13,389 nucleotides of DNA from UBA1231 sp045123185 (GTDB taxonomy: Bacteria > Bacillota_I > Bacilli_A > ML615J-28 > CAG-313), in assembly GCA_045123185.1 (NCBI GenBank), contig JBGVIL010000192.1, forward strand, positions 1 through 13,389, given 5' to 3'. The notes below the pieces were generated by a model that made no database searches, was not told the origin of the DNA, and saw only the letters and a program-made list of their open reading frames with translations. The translations under genes and the position numbers were made by a program. Position 1 is the stretch's first letter; the number at the start of each line of letters is the position of its first letter. Shown here piece after piece: positions 5,879-13,295 of the stretch.

Positions 5879-8011
5879 TTAATTTCTTTTTTTATTTTTA
5901 ATTAATATTAATGCAGCTGCTGCAATAAGTGGTGAGATAACTACAAAACCAACTTTACATCCTTTTTCTTCTTCTGGCACATCTGGAACAGTAGGTGTTT
6001 CAGGTTGTGTTGGTTGCTCTGGATCTTCTGGTTCGATCGGTTTCGGATTAAATTCACTCATATCATATTCTAATTCTAAAGTAACTAGTGATTCACTATT
6101 ACCACAGCGATAATAATAACGCAATATACAATCATATTCATTAACTTTTGCATTTTTCTTCAACTTAATCACTTGTGTAGGATCAGTTGGATCTACTAAA
6201 ATATCATCGACTTTTTTATTTGTAGCAGAATTTGTCAACACAATTTCAATCATTTGGATGGCATGATCAGGGTCTTCAATTGTACAGCTTGGATAAAAAT
6301 AAGTTTCATCAGCAGTTACTTTTCCTAAAGTTATAACTGGAACTTGTTTCAAAGTAGTAGCTGAATTTACAGTAGTTGTTGCGATATTTTTATAGTTTTC
6401 AGTATCATAACTTAATGAATATCCATAAGTTGTATTAGAGTCTAATCCATCGAAAGTAACTTGACCATCAACAAAAGCTTTTTTAACCCCATTTAACACC
6501 ATGTAACATTCAGTTATATTTGAATTCATTTGTTCAAAATCTAAAGTAAATGTTAGACTTGAAGTTGTTGGTTTTACATCTTTAATTTTAACTGAATCAT
6601 CTTTTTTTGTTACAATTAAGAAACCATTAGATACTGAACGTTGTTGTCCATCACTTGGCGAATTTTTAACAATGAAACCATCATTTTCACGTACAAAGAA
6701 TGTAGTTGAACCACCGCCATCCATTAAATAAGCATCATCAATTCCTAGTTGTGTTAAAATCTCATTTATTTCTTGTTGATTAGTTCCGTAGAAATTTTCA
6801 GTTGGTTGTCTTCCATCCATTGTCAATAAAATAACTGTTCCATCAGGTTTACAACCTACAATTGTTCTTGGTGCTCTAGTACTATAATATTCGTCACTAT
6901 AATAACCTGCAAATACACCGTCTTTCATTAAAACGTTTCCAATACCCATTAAATTATCTGCTTGTGATAATTCCGGATCAATAACTTTATATTGAACTCT
7001 AATTTCTACATCTTTTGCTAACAAATCTAATAGTTCATTGTTCTTTGTTACAATTGCAAAACTATTTTTTACAAATTCTGTATTATCGTTAACATTAGTA
7101 ATTTTACCTTTACCATAATAGCTTTTATCAGCAGCTTGATAAATAACTTTTTCACCATCAATTACGTAATAGCTATTACCTTCAGCAAGTGTAGGTGCAT
7201 GGAATATTCTTTCTTTAATTGCCCATTCATCATAAGAATTTAAAACATGATTACCAAATTCATCATATAAATAAACAATTTCTAAACTTGGAAAATATGC
7301 AGAAGTTTGTCCATCCTCTAAATCACTTAGATTTAAGCCATCAAGTTCTACTTCTTTTAATACAGTTCCGTCATTATTATAAATTGTTAAATAAAGATTA
7401 GTCGAAAAAGTATTTTGAGTGTTGTAAGTATGAACAATTTGATCATTATCATTATTATTTTTAAAGCCTATTGCTTCACCTGCATCTCTTACAGCACGTA
7501 TTACTTCACCATTTTGAACTTCAATTCCTGTACCACTGTTTGGATAATCATAAGTTGAATGCCAGTCATAAAAGTCACCATTGACTCCACCGATTACTAT
7601 ATATTCTGGGTTTTTCTTTTCAAAATCTTGAGCTAAAGCAGTCATTCCTTTGAATTCCCATTGTTGATCACCTTGCATGCTCCATGAAATAATTTCATAT
7701 TTTTGATTACCATCAGCATCTAAAACGCGAGGAACAGAAAATAGATTAATTTGTTGACCATACCAAGTATTGACATCAATCGGTGTTGAACTTCCATAAC
7801 CAGAGTCCCAACCTTTTGGTCTTGTTGTTTTAGTGTTGGCAATAATATTTGTCCAAACCACATCATTCATAACAACAGTTTCATTACGAGAGATTTCTTG
7901 ATATAGTTCACTTTGCCCATCTGCTTTTACTAAAAAAGCATTAAACGTTAAACACATTGTTATCATGACAAAAATTGTCATTGATAGTACTTTACATGTA
8001 ATTTTCTTCAT
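5879..8011 (-). CDS. Secreted, membrane-anchored phosphodiester glycosidase (NAGPA-domain) protein
   Basis: 710 aa. A signal peptide fills residues 1-31 (MKKITCKVLSMTIFVMITM..., cleavage probably near VKADG). The NAGPA catalytic domain covers about 100-467: GGVNGDFYDW (141-150), RAPRTIVG (379-386), TMDGRQP (397-403), the hallmark DGGGSTTFF (431-439), and SPSDGQQRSVSNGFLIV (451-467). NAGPA-family enzymes cleave sugar-phosphodiester bonds; bacterial members are thought to act on wall or capsule glycans, but the substrate here is unknown. Two beta-rich, fibronectin-III-like regions follow (about 475-555 and 556-650), then a proline/glutamate stalk (656-682). The tail is Gly684-Cys685, a membrane helix (about 687-704) and KNKKRN, with no LPxTG. 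The ATG at 8011 has a GAAAGGT ribosome-binding site. Own promoter (8047-8075) and terminator make it a single-gene unit next to the pilus operon. Confidence 0.9.
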   Translation of the reverse strand: MKKITCKVLSMTIFVMITMCLTFNAFLVKADGQSELYQEISRNETVVMNDVVWTNIIANTKTTRPKGWDSGYGSSTPIDVNTWYGQQINLFSVPRVLDADGNQKYEIISWSMQGDQQWEFKGMTALAQDFEKKNPEYIVIGGVNGDFYDWHSTYDYPNSGTGIEVQNGEVIRAVRDAGEAIGFKNNNDNDQIVHTYNTQNTFSTNLYLTIYNNDGTVLKEVELDGLNLSDLEDGQTSAYFPSLEIVYLYDEFGNHVLNSYDEWAIKERIFHAPTLAEGNSYYVIDGEKVIYQAADKSYYGKGKITNVNDNTEFVKNSFAIVTKNNELLDLLAKDVEIRVQYKVIDPELSQADNLMGIGNVLMKDGVFAGYYSDEYYSTRAPRTIVGCKPDGTVILLTMDGRQPTENFYGTNQQEINEILTQLGIDDAYLMDGGGSTTFFVRENDGFIVKNSPSDGQQRSVSNGFLIVTKKDDSVKIKDVKPTTSSLTFTLDFEQMNSNITECYMVLNGVKKAFVDGQVTFDGLDSNTTYGYSLSYDTENYKNIATTTVNSATTLKQVPVITLGKVTADETYFYPSCTIEDPDHAIQMIEIVLTNSATNKKVDDILVDPTDPTQVIKLKKNAKVNEYDCILRYYYRCGNSESLVTLELEYDMSEFNPKPIEPEDPEQPTQPETPTVPDVPEEEKGCKVGFVVISPLIAAAALILIKNKKRN

Positions 8012-8046
8012 AATTTTATACCTTTCATAATTTTAATTACACTTAT

Positions 8047-8075
8047 ATTATACACCAATTTGAACTTAGATTCAA
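8047..8075 (-). promoter_or_regulatory. Sigma-A type promoter for the phosphodiester glycosidase gene
   Basis: On the minus strand TTGAAT (8075-8070), a 17-bp spacer, then a perfect TATAAT (8052-8047). The -35 lies only 21 bp after the last pilin stop codon, and no terminator is visible between them, so pilus transcripts may also read into this gene. A weak TTGAA/TTCAA inverted repeat overlaps the -35 and could be chance. Confidence 0.85.
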
Positions 8076-8095
8076 GAAATCCACTCAAATAATCT

Positions 8096-8614
8096 TTACA
8101 TCAAAGCCTTGTAACTTTGACCTTTTCCGTTATTATAAGTTATACTATGTATTATCGCAACATCTTTAAAAGTTACTTGATTATCCTTTATTTGAAATTC
8201 ACAAATAACATTTTCTCCACTTTTATAATTAATAGTTATATCAATATATCCTATACCATCATCAAAACCTGAAAATTCATCATAAGTAATATTTGTAAAA
8301 GAATTAATGTCTAACACTTGAGATTCAGTCATTAATCCACGTACAAAAGTTGTTAAATCCCTTGTCAAAATATTATTCACACCAATGTAATCAGTTGATG
8401 AAGTACCAATAATTGGATATTGTTGATTACTATTATACAACTGTTGATTTATGAAAGTCATCATTTCATTTTGAATAACCAATGTTTTTTCTTTAACTTC
8501 TAAATCTATACTAGCTTTACTATAATTTTTATATGATGGAATCATAATACCAGTAAGAATACCAACAATTGTTAAAGTAATAACAACTTCTATTATAGAA
8601 AAGCCTTTATCCAT
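8096..8614 (-). CDS. Type IV pilin-like protein with very short leader
   Basis: 172 aa. The N-terminus MDKG|FSIIEVVITLTIVGILTGIM is a type III (prepilin) signal: Gly before the cut, Phe at +1, Glu at +5, then a hydrophobic helix that would form the pilus core. The leader is only four residues. The globular part (about 35-172) is not recognised and has a single cysteine. The start ATG lies inside the last codons of the upstream major pilin (ATGGATAA, 8-nt overlap) and no ribosome-binding site is visible, so translation is probably coupled to that gene. It is the last gene of the pilus operon and could be a minor or second structural pilin. The prepilin class is sure; the role within the fibre is not. 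Confidence 0.88.
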   Translation of the reverse strand: MDKGFSIIEVVITLTIVGILTGIMIPSYKNYSKASIDLEVKEKTLVIQNEMMTFINQQLYNSNQQYPIIGTSSTDYIGVNNILTRDLTTFVRGLMTESQVLDINSFTNITYDEFSGFDDGIGYIDITINYKSGENVICEFQIKDNQVTFKDVAIIHSITYNNGKGQSYKALM

Positions 8615-8993
8615 TTACTGTTAACTTATTACTGCTTAAATCATATTGAACTGTAACCCCTCTTCTAACCAACTGTAATTTATTAGCAGAAACATAAGTT
8701 AATTCTTGATTATTAAAAGGTAAATCAGTTCCTGTTACTGCTTTATATGATGATGATAGTTTTTCATAATCGACAGTTCCTGAAAAATCTACTTGACCTG
8801 TAGCAATTCCCATTTGATAAACTTGAGCAACTTGTGACATTTCTTGTTTTGTTGCTACTTCATTTGATGTTGCAACGTAATCTTTATAAGATACTAATGC
8901 CACTGTTGAAATAATACCAATAATAGTCATAGTTATTAGTACTTCTACTAATGTAAATCCTTTCTTTAATTGTTTTTTAAATAATTTTTTCAT
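8607..8993 (-). CDS. Type IV pilin, probable major subunit
   Basis: 128 aa with a classic prepilin signal, MKKLFKKQLKKG|FTLVEVLITMTIIGIIS: a 12-residue basic leader, Gly at -1, Phe at +1 and Glu at +5. The mature chain would be 116 aa, with a long N-terminal helix (to about residue 60) and a short beta-rich C-terminal domain. No cysteine is present, so there is no disulfide loop. It has the best ribosome-binding site in the operon (AGGAGG at 9008-9003, 9 nt from the ATG) and is set apart from the ATPase gene by a 54-nt gap holding an inverted repeat, which suits a highly expressed major pilin. It resembles ComGC/PilA-type small pilins of Bacillota. A prepilin peptidase must be encoded elsewhere. 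Confidence 0.9.
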   Translation of the reverse strand: MKKLFKKQLKKGFTLVEVLITMTIIGIISTVALVSYKDYVATSNEVATKQEMSQVAQVYQMGIATGQVDFSGTVDYEKLSSSYKAVTGTDLPFNNQELTYVSANKLQLVRRGVTVQYDLSSNKLTVNG

Positions 8994-9007
8994 TTATAAA
9001 ATCCTCC

Positions 9008-9040
9008 TGTTAATTAATTTTTTGCAACCTATTAATAACA
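9008..9040 (-). promoter_or_regulatory. Imperfect hairpin next to the major pilin ribosome-binding site
   Basis: On the minus strand TGTTATTAAT (9040-9031) can pair with ATTAATTAACA (9018-9008), with one unpaired base and a 12-nt loop that includes GGTTGC. The 3' arm ends on the first base of AGGAGG. It has no U run and so is unlikely to terminate. It might stabilise or process the pilin mRNA, or modulate translation; AT-rich chance pairing is possible. Confidence 0.35.
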
Positions 9041-9047
9041 AGATAAA

Positions 9048-10613
9048 TTAATCGATAATACCGTTACGTACTATCTCATCATATGTAACTTCCTTATTTC
9101 GAAGTTTCTTTATTGTTTGATTTTTCATAAAAACTTCTTTATTCAATGAATACATGGATTTATGATTTTGTCTATTAAATACTATATCTTTATTATTTTC
9201 ATCAATTTTGATGACTTCACTAATCATTATTCTACCTTTGTATCCCGTATTTAAACACATTTTACATCCACTTGTTGACATAAATTTTGTTTCAGAATCT
9301 AATCCTAATTTTGACAACAGTTCACTTGAAGGAGTATATTCAAATGCACAATTTGAACATGGTTTTCTTATCAACCTTTGACTAATTATTAATCTAAGTG
9401 AATCATACAATAAATACTTTTGAACATTCATATTTATCAACTTAGTAATTACTCCAAGTCCATCAGAAGAATGTACAGTCGCTAAAACTAAATGCCCTGT
9501 CTGAGCCAATCTAATAGCATTTGAAGCAGTTTCTTGATCTCGTATTTCACCAACCATAATAATATCTGGATCTTGTCTTACAATTGATTTTAATAACATC
9601 GAATAATCCATTTTACTTAGTGGTATCTGTGCAATATTTTCCAGTTCATTCTCTACAGGGTCTTCAATTGTCATTATATTTTTATAATCATTTTTTAAAT
9701 AATTTAAGATACTATAAAGGGTAGTTGTTTTTCCACTACCTGTAGGACCAGTAACTACAATTAATCCATTTTTATTTAAAGCATTTTTTATATCACAAAG
9801 TTGATTTGAATCGAAGCCTAATAAATTTAAATCATATTCAATTTTATTTTTATGAAATATTCTTAAAACTAGTCTTGTTCCATATAAAGTAGGAATAGTA
9901 GATACACGAATGTCGTTTTCATTATTATTATAAGTATAAATAAAATGACCATCCTGTGGTGTTAAATTAATTGTTAAGTCTAAACTAGATAATATTTTAA
10001 TCCTATTTAATAACAAATTATAAGTTTCCAACGGTATACGGAAAATTTCATTTAAAACACCATCAATTCTGTATCTAACGCCTACATATTCTTTCTGATA
10101 TTCAAAATGAACATCACTTGCAGAATTATCTATCGCATATTCTATAAATGAACTAACCAATTTATTAACTTTGACATTTTCAACATTATCATTAAATTTT
10201 AAATTAACATTTAAAATGTCTATCATATAATCCATTTCATCTTTTGTTTTTAATATTAATTCAACTTTTTTATTATAAATTTTTTCAATATTCATTAATT
10301 TATCAAAGTCATCAACATCAGAAAAGAATACACGTACTTTATTGTTAGTTTCTTCAAGTGGTATTACTCGATTTATTAAAACCCACTTTAAACCAATTTT
10401 GTCAATTGTTGTTTTTTTAATGTGACTAACCGTTTCATTACTTGTCGTTACATTTAAATACTTAGACCAAAAATCAATCATTTCATTTTTTTCAACAATA
10501 TTATTTTCAACTAAATAATCATCTAGTCTTTTTTTAGTAATATTAATTAAATCTTTATAAGAAATTTTATTATTATAGTTATAAATGTAATTGATCATTT
10601 TTTTTGATATCAT
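9048..10613 (-). CDS. pilB: Type IV pilus assembly ATPase, PilB/GspE family
   Basis: 521-aa hexameric motor that powers pilin polymerisation at the inner face of the membrane. A divergent N-terminal T2SSE_N-like domain fills about residues 1-130. The ATPase core shows ASDVHFEY (165-172), RYRIDGVL (180-187), Walker A GPTGSGKT (289-296), Asp box TIEDPVE (315-321), Walker B DPDIIMVGEIRD (348-359) and His box TGHLVLATVHS (372-382). A zinc-type tetracysteine site follows: Cys419, Cys422, Cys450 and Cys453. The N-domain and four cysteines make it PilB/GspE-like; Bacillus ComGA is much shorter. The ATG at 10613 comes immediately after the pilC stop, with GGTGA upstream, so the two are coupled. No PilT-like retraction ATPase is in the window. 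The family call is very secure; whether the system is a pilus or a secretion pseudopilus is less so. Confidence 0.95.
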   Translation of the reverse strand: MISKKMINYIYNYNNKISYKDLINITKKRLDDYLVENNIVEKNEMIDFWSKYLNVTTSNETVSHIKKTTIDKIGLKWVLINRVIPLEETNNKVRVFFSDVDDFDKLMNIEKIYNKKVELILKTKDEMDYMIDILNVNLKFNDNVENVKVNKLVSSFIEYAIDNSASDVHFEYQKEYVGVRYRIDGVLNEIFRIPLETYNLLLNRIKILSSLDLTINLTPQDGHFIYTYNNNENDIRVSTIPTLYGTRLVLRIFHKNKIEYDLNLLGFDSNQLCDIKNALNKNGLIVVTGPTGSGKTTTLYSILNYLKNDYKNIMTIEDPVENELENIAQIPLSKMDYSMLLKSIVRQDPDIIMVGEIRDQETASNAIRLAQTGHLVLATVHSSDGLGVITKLINMNVQKYLLYDSLRLIISQRLIRKPCSNCAFEYTPSSELLSKLGLDSETKFMSTSGCKMCLNTGYKGRIMISEVIKIDENNKDIVFNRQNHKSMYSLNKEVFMKNQTIKKLRNKEVTYDEIVRNGIID

Positions 10614-11792
10614 TTAATTCACCATCTTAAAAGCATTCATCATTGGCATAAAAACAACTAAAATAATTACAAGTACAAATAATGAAATAAAAATTAACAA
10701 CAATGGCTCGATAACCGTCATCATTCTTTTTAAATATAATTGATACTTATAATGATAATATTTAACTGCATTTTCAATGTTTTTTTCAATCATGTTATTC
10801 TTTTCCCCTATTACAAACATTTTTATTAAGACATTATCAAAAATATTATTCTTTATAAAGCTTTCACTAATTGTTAATCCCATATGAACATCTTCATAAG
10901 CTTTTTCTAATTTAGATTTAATATTCATATCTTTCATTGATTTAGACACTAATAATAATGACTCAGTTTTATTAACATTGTTTAACCACATTAAATTAGT
11001 CATAGAACAAAATAAATACGTGTTTAAATATTTTGAACTACGATTTAAAAAAGGGATCATATTTTTTATATTATTTACAAATCTATTAATTTTACGATTG
11101 GTTTTCATCAGTTTATATAAGAAGAATAATATTATCAAAGAAATTATTATAATTAGAATATTATCTCCAATGAAAATGAATAAATCAAGTAAAATTCCGC
11201 TTATCTTATTTAACTCGATATTATTCCCCTTAAACAATTCAACATATGCTGGAATAATAAATTTACTTAATATACAAATAACCGCAAAAATAACAATTCC
11301 AATAATTTTAGGATACAAAGTTATGTTTTTCATTTTATCTTTGCTTTTAATTTGTTCATCTAGAAAGTTTGATATTAAATGAAGTCCATTTTTTAAATCA
11401 TTACTTTCAATTGAAACTTTCAAAATATCCAAAAAAATTTCTGGAAAATACTTATTTTGTTTAACAAATGATTTATATAATGTATTACCTTTATGAATTT
11501 CTATTAATATCGATTCTAATACAGTTTTAACTAATTTATTATAAGAACTATTTTTTACTATTTCTAGAGAACTTAATTCATCAAATCCAGCATTTAATAG
11601 CGAGTACCATTCATCTACTAGATCCTTTAATTGTTTATAATTAATTCTTTTCTTCATTAGTTCATAATTTCTCTTTATTGAAATAATAAATTCATCTCTA
11701 AATTCATTTTGAACTTCTTTTTTTGTTTCTGCATCTACATAAATTATTCGACTTTCATTGTTAATATTTTTTAATTTAACCTTCCAATTCAT
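10614..11792 (-). CDS. pilC: Type IV pilus inner-membrane platform protein, PilC/GspF family
   Basis: 392-aa polytopic protein that sits under the growing pilus and transmits ATPase motion. After a ~45-residue N-terminal region come two cytoplasmic T2SSF domains (about 50-165 and 255-350). The first is followed by a membrane helix with the family phrase IIPAYVELF and then a second helix (about 205-228). The third helix at the C-terminus reads VIEPLLLIFISLFVLVI and ends in MPMMNAF, as in PilC/GspF proteins. The length fits PilC (~400 aa) rather than the shorter ComGB. The ATG at 11792 lies within the preceding gene (17-bp overlap), with GGGGGT about 5 nt upstream. It precedes pilB, whereas in comG and most pilus operons the ATPase gene comes first. 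Confidence 0.93.
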   Translation of the reverse strand: MNWKVKLKNINNESRIIYVDAETKKEVQNEFRDEFIISIKRNYELMKKRINYKQLKDLVDEWYSLLNAGFDELSSLEIVKNSSYNKLVKTVLESILIEIHKGNTLYKSFVKQNKYFPEIFLDILKVSIESNDLKNGLHLISNFLDEQIKSKDKMKNITLYPKIIGIVIFAVICILSKFIIPAYVELFKGNNIELNKISGILLDLFIFIGDNILIIIISLIILFFLYKLMKTNRKINRFVNNIKNMIPFLNRSSKYLNTYLFCSMTNLMWLNNVNKTESLLLVSKSMKDMNIKSKLEKAYEDVHMGLTISESFIKNNIFDNVLIKMFVIGEKNNMIEKNIENAVKYYHYKYQLYLKRMMTVIEPLLLIFISLFVLVIILVVFMPMMNAFKMVN

Positions 11793-12186
11793 CTATACCC
11801 CCATATAAATAACCATCTTTAAATATTGTCATTTCATTAAATATATCGTTAGTCCGATGATTATTAAAAACCATATAATAATGTACATTTCTATTATTAG
11901 GATCTCGTACATAAATAACATAATTATTTTCATAGTTATCTATTCGATATTCAAGATTACTTTTTGTTTTAAACGTTTCACTAACTTGTCTTGTAACATT
12001 CATTTTACCAACTAAATTTAACGCAAAACTTTCTAATTCGATTTTTAAATTAATCATTTCAACTGAATTAACATTTAATTCGGTTTTTTTTCGATTAACT
12101 AAAACAATCATTAAGCTTAAACTTATAATCATCGTTATTATAACTGTAGACAATAATAAAACATATCCTTTATTTCTTCTTCGCAT
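11776..12186 (-). CDS. Minor pilin-like protein lacking Glu5 (PilX/GspK/ComGG-like)
   Basis: 136 aa. The N-terminus MRRRNKG|YVLLLSTVIITMIISLSLMI has a short basic leader, Gly at the would-be cleavage site and a long hydrophobic helix. The residue five places after the cut is Leu rather than Glu. GspK/PilX-type proteins that sit at the tip of pili or pseudopili characteristically lack Glu5, and ComGG is similarly degenerate. The remaining ~105 residues are hydrophilic with no cysteine and no recognised domain. Such proteins often start fibre assembly. The ATG at 12186 follows AGGGGTG by about 10 nt, inside the previous pilin gene, and both ends overlap neighbours by 17 bp. The assignment rests on the N-terminus, length and operon position, not on detailed similarity. 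Confidence 0.7.
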   Translation of the reverse strand: MRRRNKGYVLLLSTVIITMIISLSLMIVLVNRKKTELNVNSVEMINLKIELESFALNLVGKMNVTRQVSETFKTKSNLEYRIDNYENNYVIYVRDPNNRNVHYYMVFNNHRTNDIFNEMTIFKDGYLYGGIDELEG

Positions 12187-12643
12187 AATGTAAATACACC
12201 CCTGGTCCAGAAATTATTGATGTTACAACATTTGATTTATATAATTTTACATGATAATAATAATCATAATAATCTGTATAGTCATTTAATACTAGCGTAA
12301 CATCAATATAGTAAAATGCATTAGACTGATATGTCAAGTTACCCAATTCATCAAAATAAATACTAAAATTATATTTATTCTCTGTTACTTTCACTAGATT
12401 ATGAACTTTTTCACCATTAATATTATAATAATCATCTATATGTAAATAACAGTCTGGATCACTTTTAATAATCTGAATAACATTATGAAATTGTGTATAA
12501 ATTAAATATTTATCAATGTACTTAGTTTCCAATTCGTTAAAACTATAATTTATTTTTATTAATAATACAAGAAATGTTGAAATTATCATTAAAGTTAAAA
12601 TTATTTCGATTAACGTGAATCCTTTTTTAAATTTTCTCAACAA
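12170..12643 (-). CDS. Minor pilin (GspJ/PilW/ComGF-like)
   Basis: 157 aa with a clear prepilin signal MLRKFKKG|FTLIEIILTLMIISTFLVLL: Gly at -1, Phe at +1, Glu at +5 and a hydrophobic helix. The C-terminal domain is rich in Tyr and Asp (a DYTDYYDYYYHV stretch at about 123-134) and has one cysteine. Length and position just before a Glu5-less pilin fit a GspJ/ComGF-type minor pilin that helps prime fibre assembly. The start is TTG: two TTG codons stand in a row (12643 and 12640) and no ATG is nearby. GGG lies about 9 nt upstream within the preceding gene, and the overlap is 17 bp (or 14). The pilin class is secure; the precise subtype is inference. Confidence 0.85.
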   Translation of the reverse strand: MLRKFKKGFTLIEIILTLMIISTFLVLLIKINYSFNELETKYIDKYLIYTQFHNVIQIIKSDPDCYLHIDDYYNINGEKVHNLVKVTENKYNFSIYFDELGNLTYQSNAFYYIDVTLVLNDYTDYYDYYYHVKLYKSNVVTSIISGPGVYLHYAKKK

Positions 12644-13295
12644 TTATCTTTACCCGCTCTTCTACATTGTCAAAAAGATACTTAATGAAATTAACATACT
12701 CTTGTTCTAATTCTTTTTTTATTAAAACATAAAGTTTTTTTATATTAACATTTACAAATAGTAACGATATAATTATATTTTCATAATTATTAAATGTCTT
12801 AAAATTAGTAGAATGATGATATTTTATAACATTATCACTAGCAAATATTATTCCATAATCATCAATATTAATTAAATACTGATATTTTTTATTAAATATT
12901 AAATTTTCATTATAAAATCTAATAACTTTATAATTTAATTTATTATTAGTTAAAAATAATTTAATTTCTTGTTGAACATAATAATAAATATATTCAATTT
13001 TACTATTCTTTTTATTTATAATTTTTTTTATTATCAAACAATCTTTATCTTTATTTATTTCATAAAAATTCTGATTAAAAATTTTTAATATTTTCTTATT
13101 TGACATAATTGGAAATATTTCTTTATACATGAGAGTGACATCTAATGTCACCTCAATTTGTTTTATTTTCTTTACTTTCGTATGTTCTAAATAAAATTGA
13201 TCCAATTTATTTGTATGAAAAGATTCAATTATTTGATTATGTTTTAATATTAGAATATTATAACCTTTTTTATTTTTTAAAATTCTAAGTTTCAA
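12627..13295 (-). CDS. Unassigned pilus-operon protein, faintly PilM/GspL-like
   Basis: 222 aa, very rich in Lys, Asn, Ile and Tyr, with no signal peptide, no long membrane helix and no prepilin signal; probably cytoplasmic. I do not recognise it firmly. The layout loosely resembles PilM/GspL actin-like pilus proteins: a first strand (GYNILILKHNQIIESFH), then IEVTLDVTLMYKEIFPIMS, where those families have R-x-I-x-LP and a 'P-x-S' turn, then NQNFYEI, and later YLINIDDYGIIFASDNV. It is shorter than PilM and shows no nucleotide-binding motif. The TTG start at 13295 is supported by GGAGGG 7 nt upstream. It overlaps its upstream neighbour by 11 bp and the next pilin by 17 bp, so it is an integral operon member. 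PilM would link the ATPase to membrane components, but that role here is a guess. Confidence 0.8.
   Translation of the reverse strand: MKLRILKNKKGYNILILKHNQIIESFHTNKLDQFYLEHTKVKKIKQIEVTLDVTLMYKEIFPIMSNKKILKIFNQNFYEINKDKDCLIIKKIINKKNSKIEYIYYYVQQEIKLFLTNNKLNYKVIRFYNENLIFNKKYQYLINIDDYGIIFASDNVIKYHHSTNFKTFNNYENIIISLLFVNVNIKKLYVLIKKELEQEYVNFIKYLFDNVEERVKIIVEKI

Noticed and set aside
656..5998. LPxTG sortase signal in the glycosidase tail
   Set aside because: The stalk is Pro/Thr/Glu-rich, but no LPxTG-like motif precedes the helix; the border reads KGCKVGF.
5979..6027. Repetitive Pro/Thr/Glu codons as a DNA repeat array
   Set aside because: The stretch is a low-complexity protein stalk without a regular DNA repeat unit.
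7219..7401. 60-codon plus-strand open frame inside the glycosidase gene
   Set aside because: Antisense to a gene with clear domain motifs; composition reflects the complement of the real codons.
10978..11382. 134-codon plus-strand open frame inside pilC, hydrophobic
   Set aside because: Antisense to pilC; the hydrophobicity follows from reading AT-rich membrane-helix codons backwards. No promoter or ribosome-binding site seen.
9048..11792. Reading the operon as a standard comG competence operon
   Set aside because: PilB and PilC homologues are both longer than ComGA and ComGB, the ATPase has an N-domain and four cysteines, and the gene order differs; no competence-specific gene is in the window.
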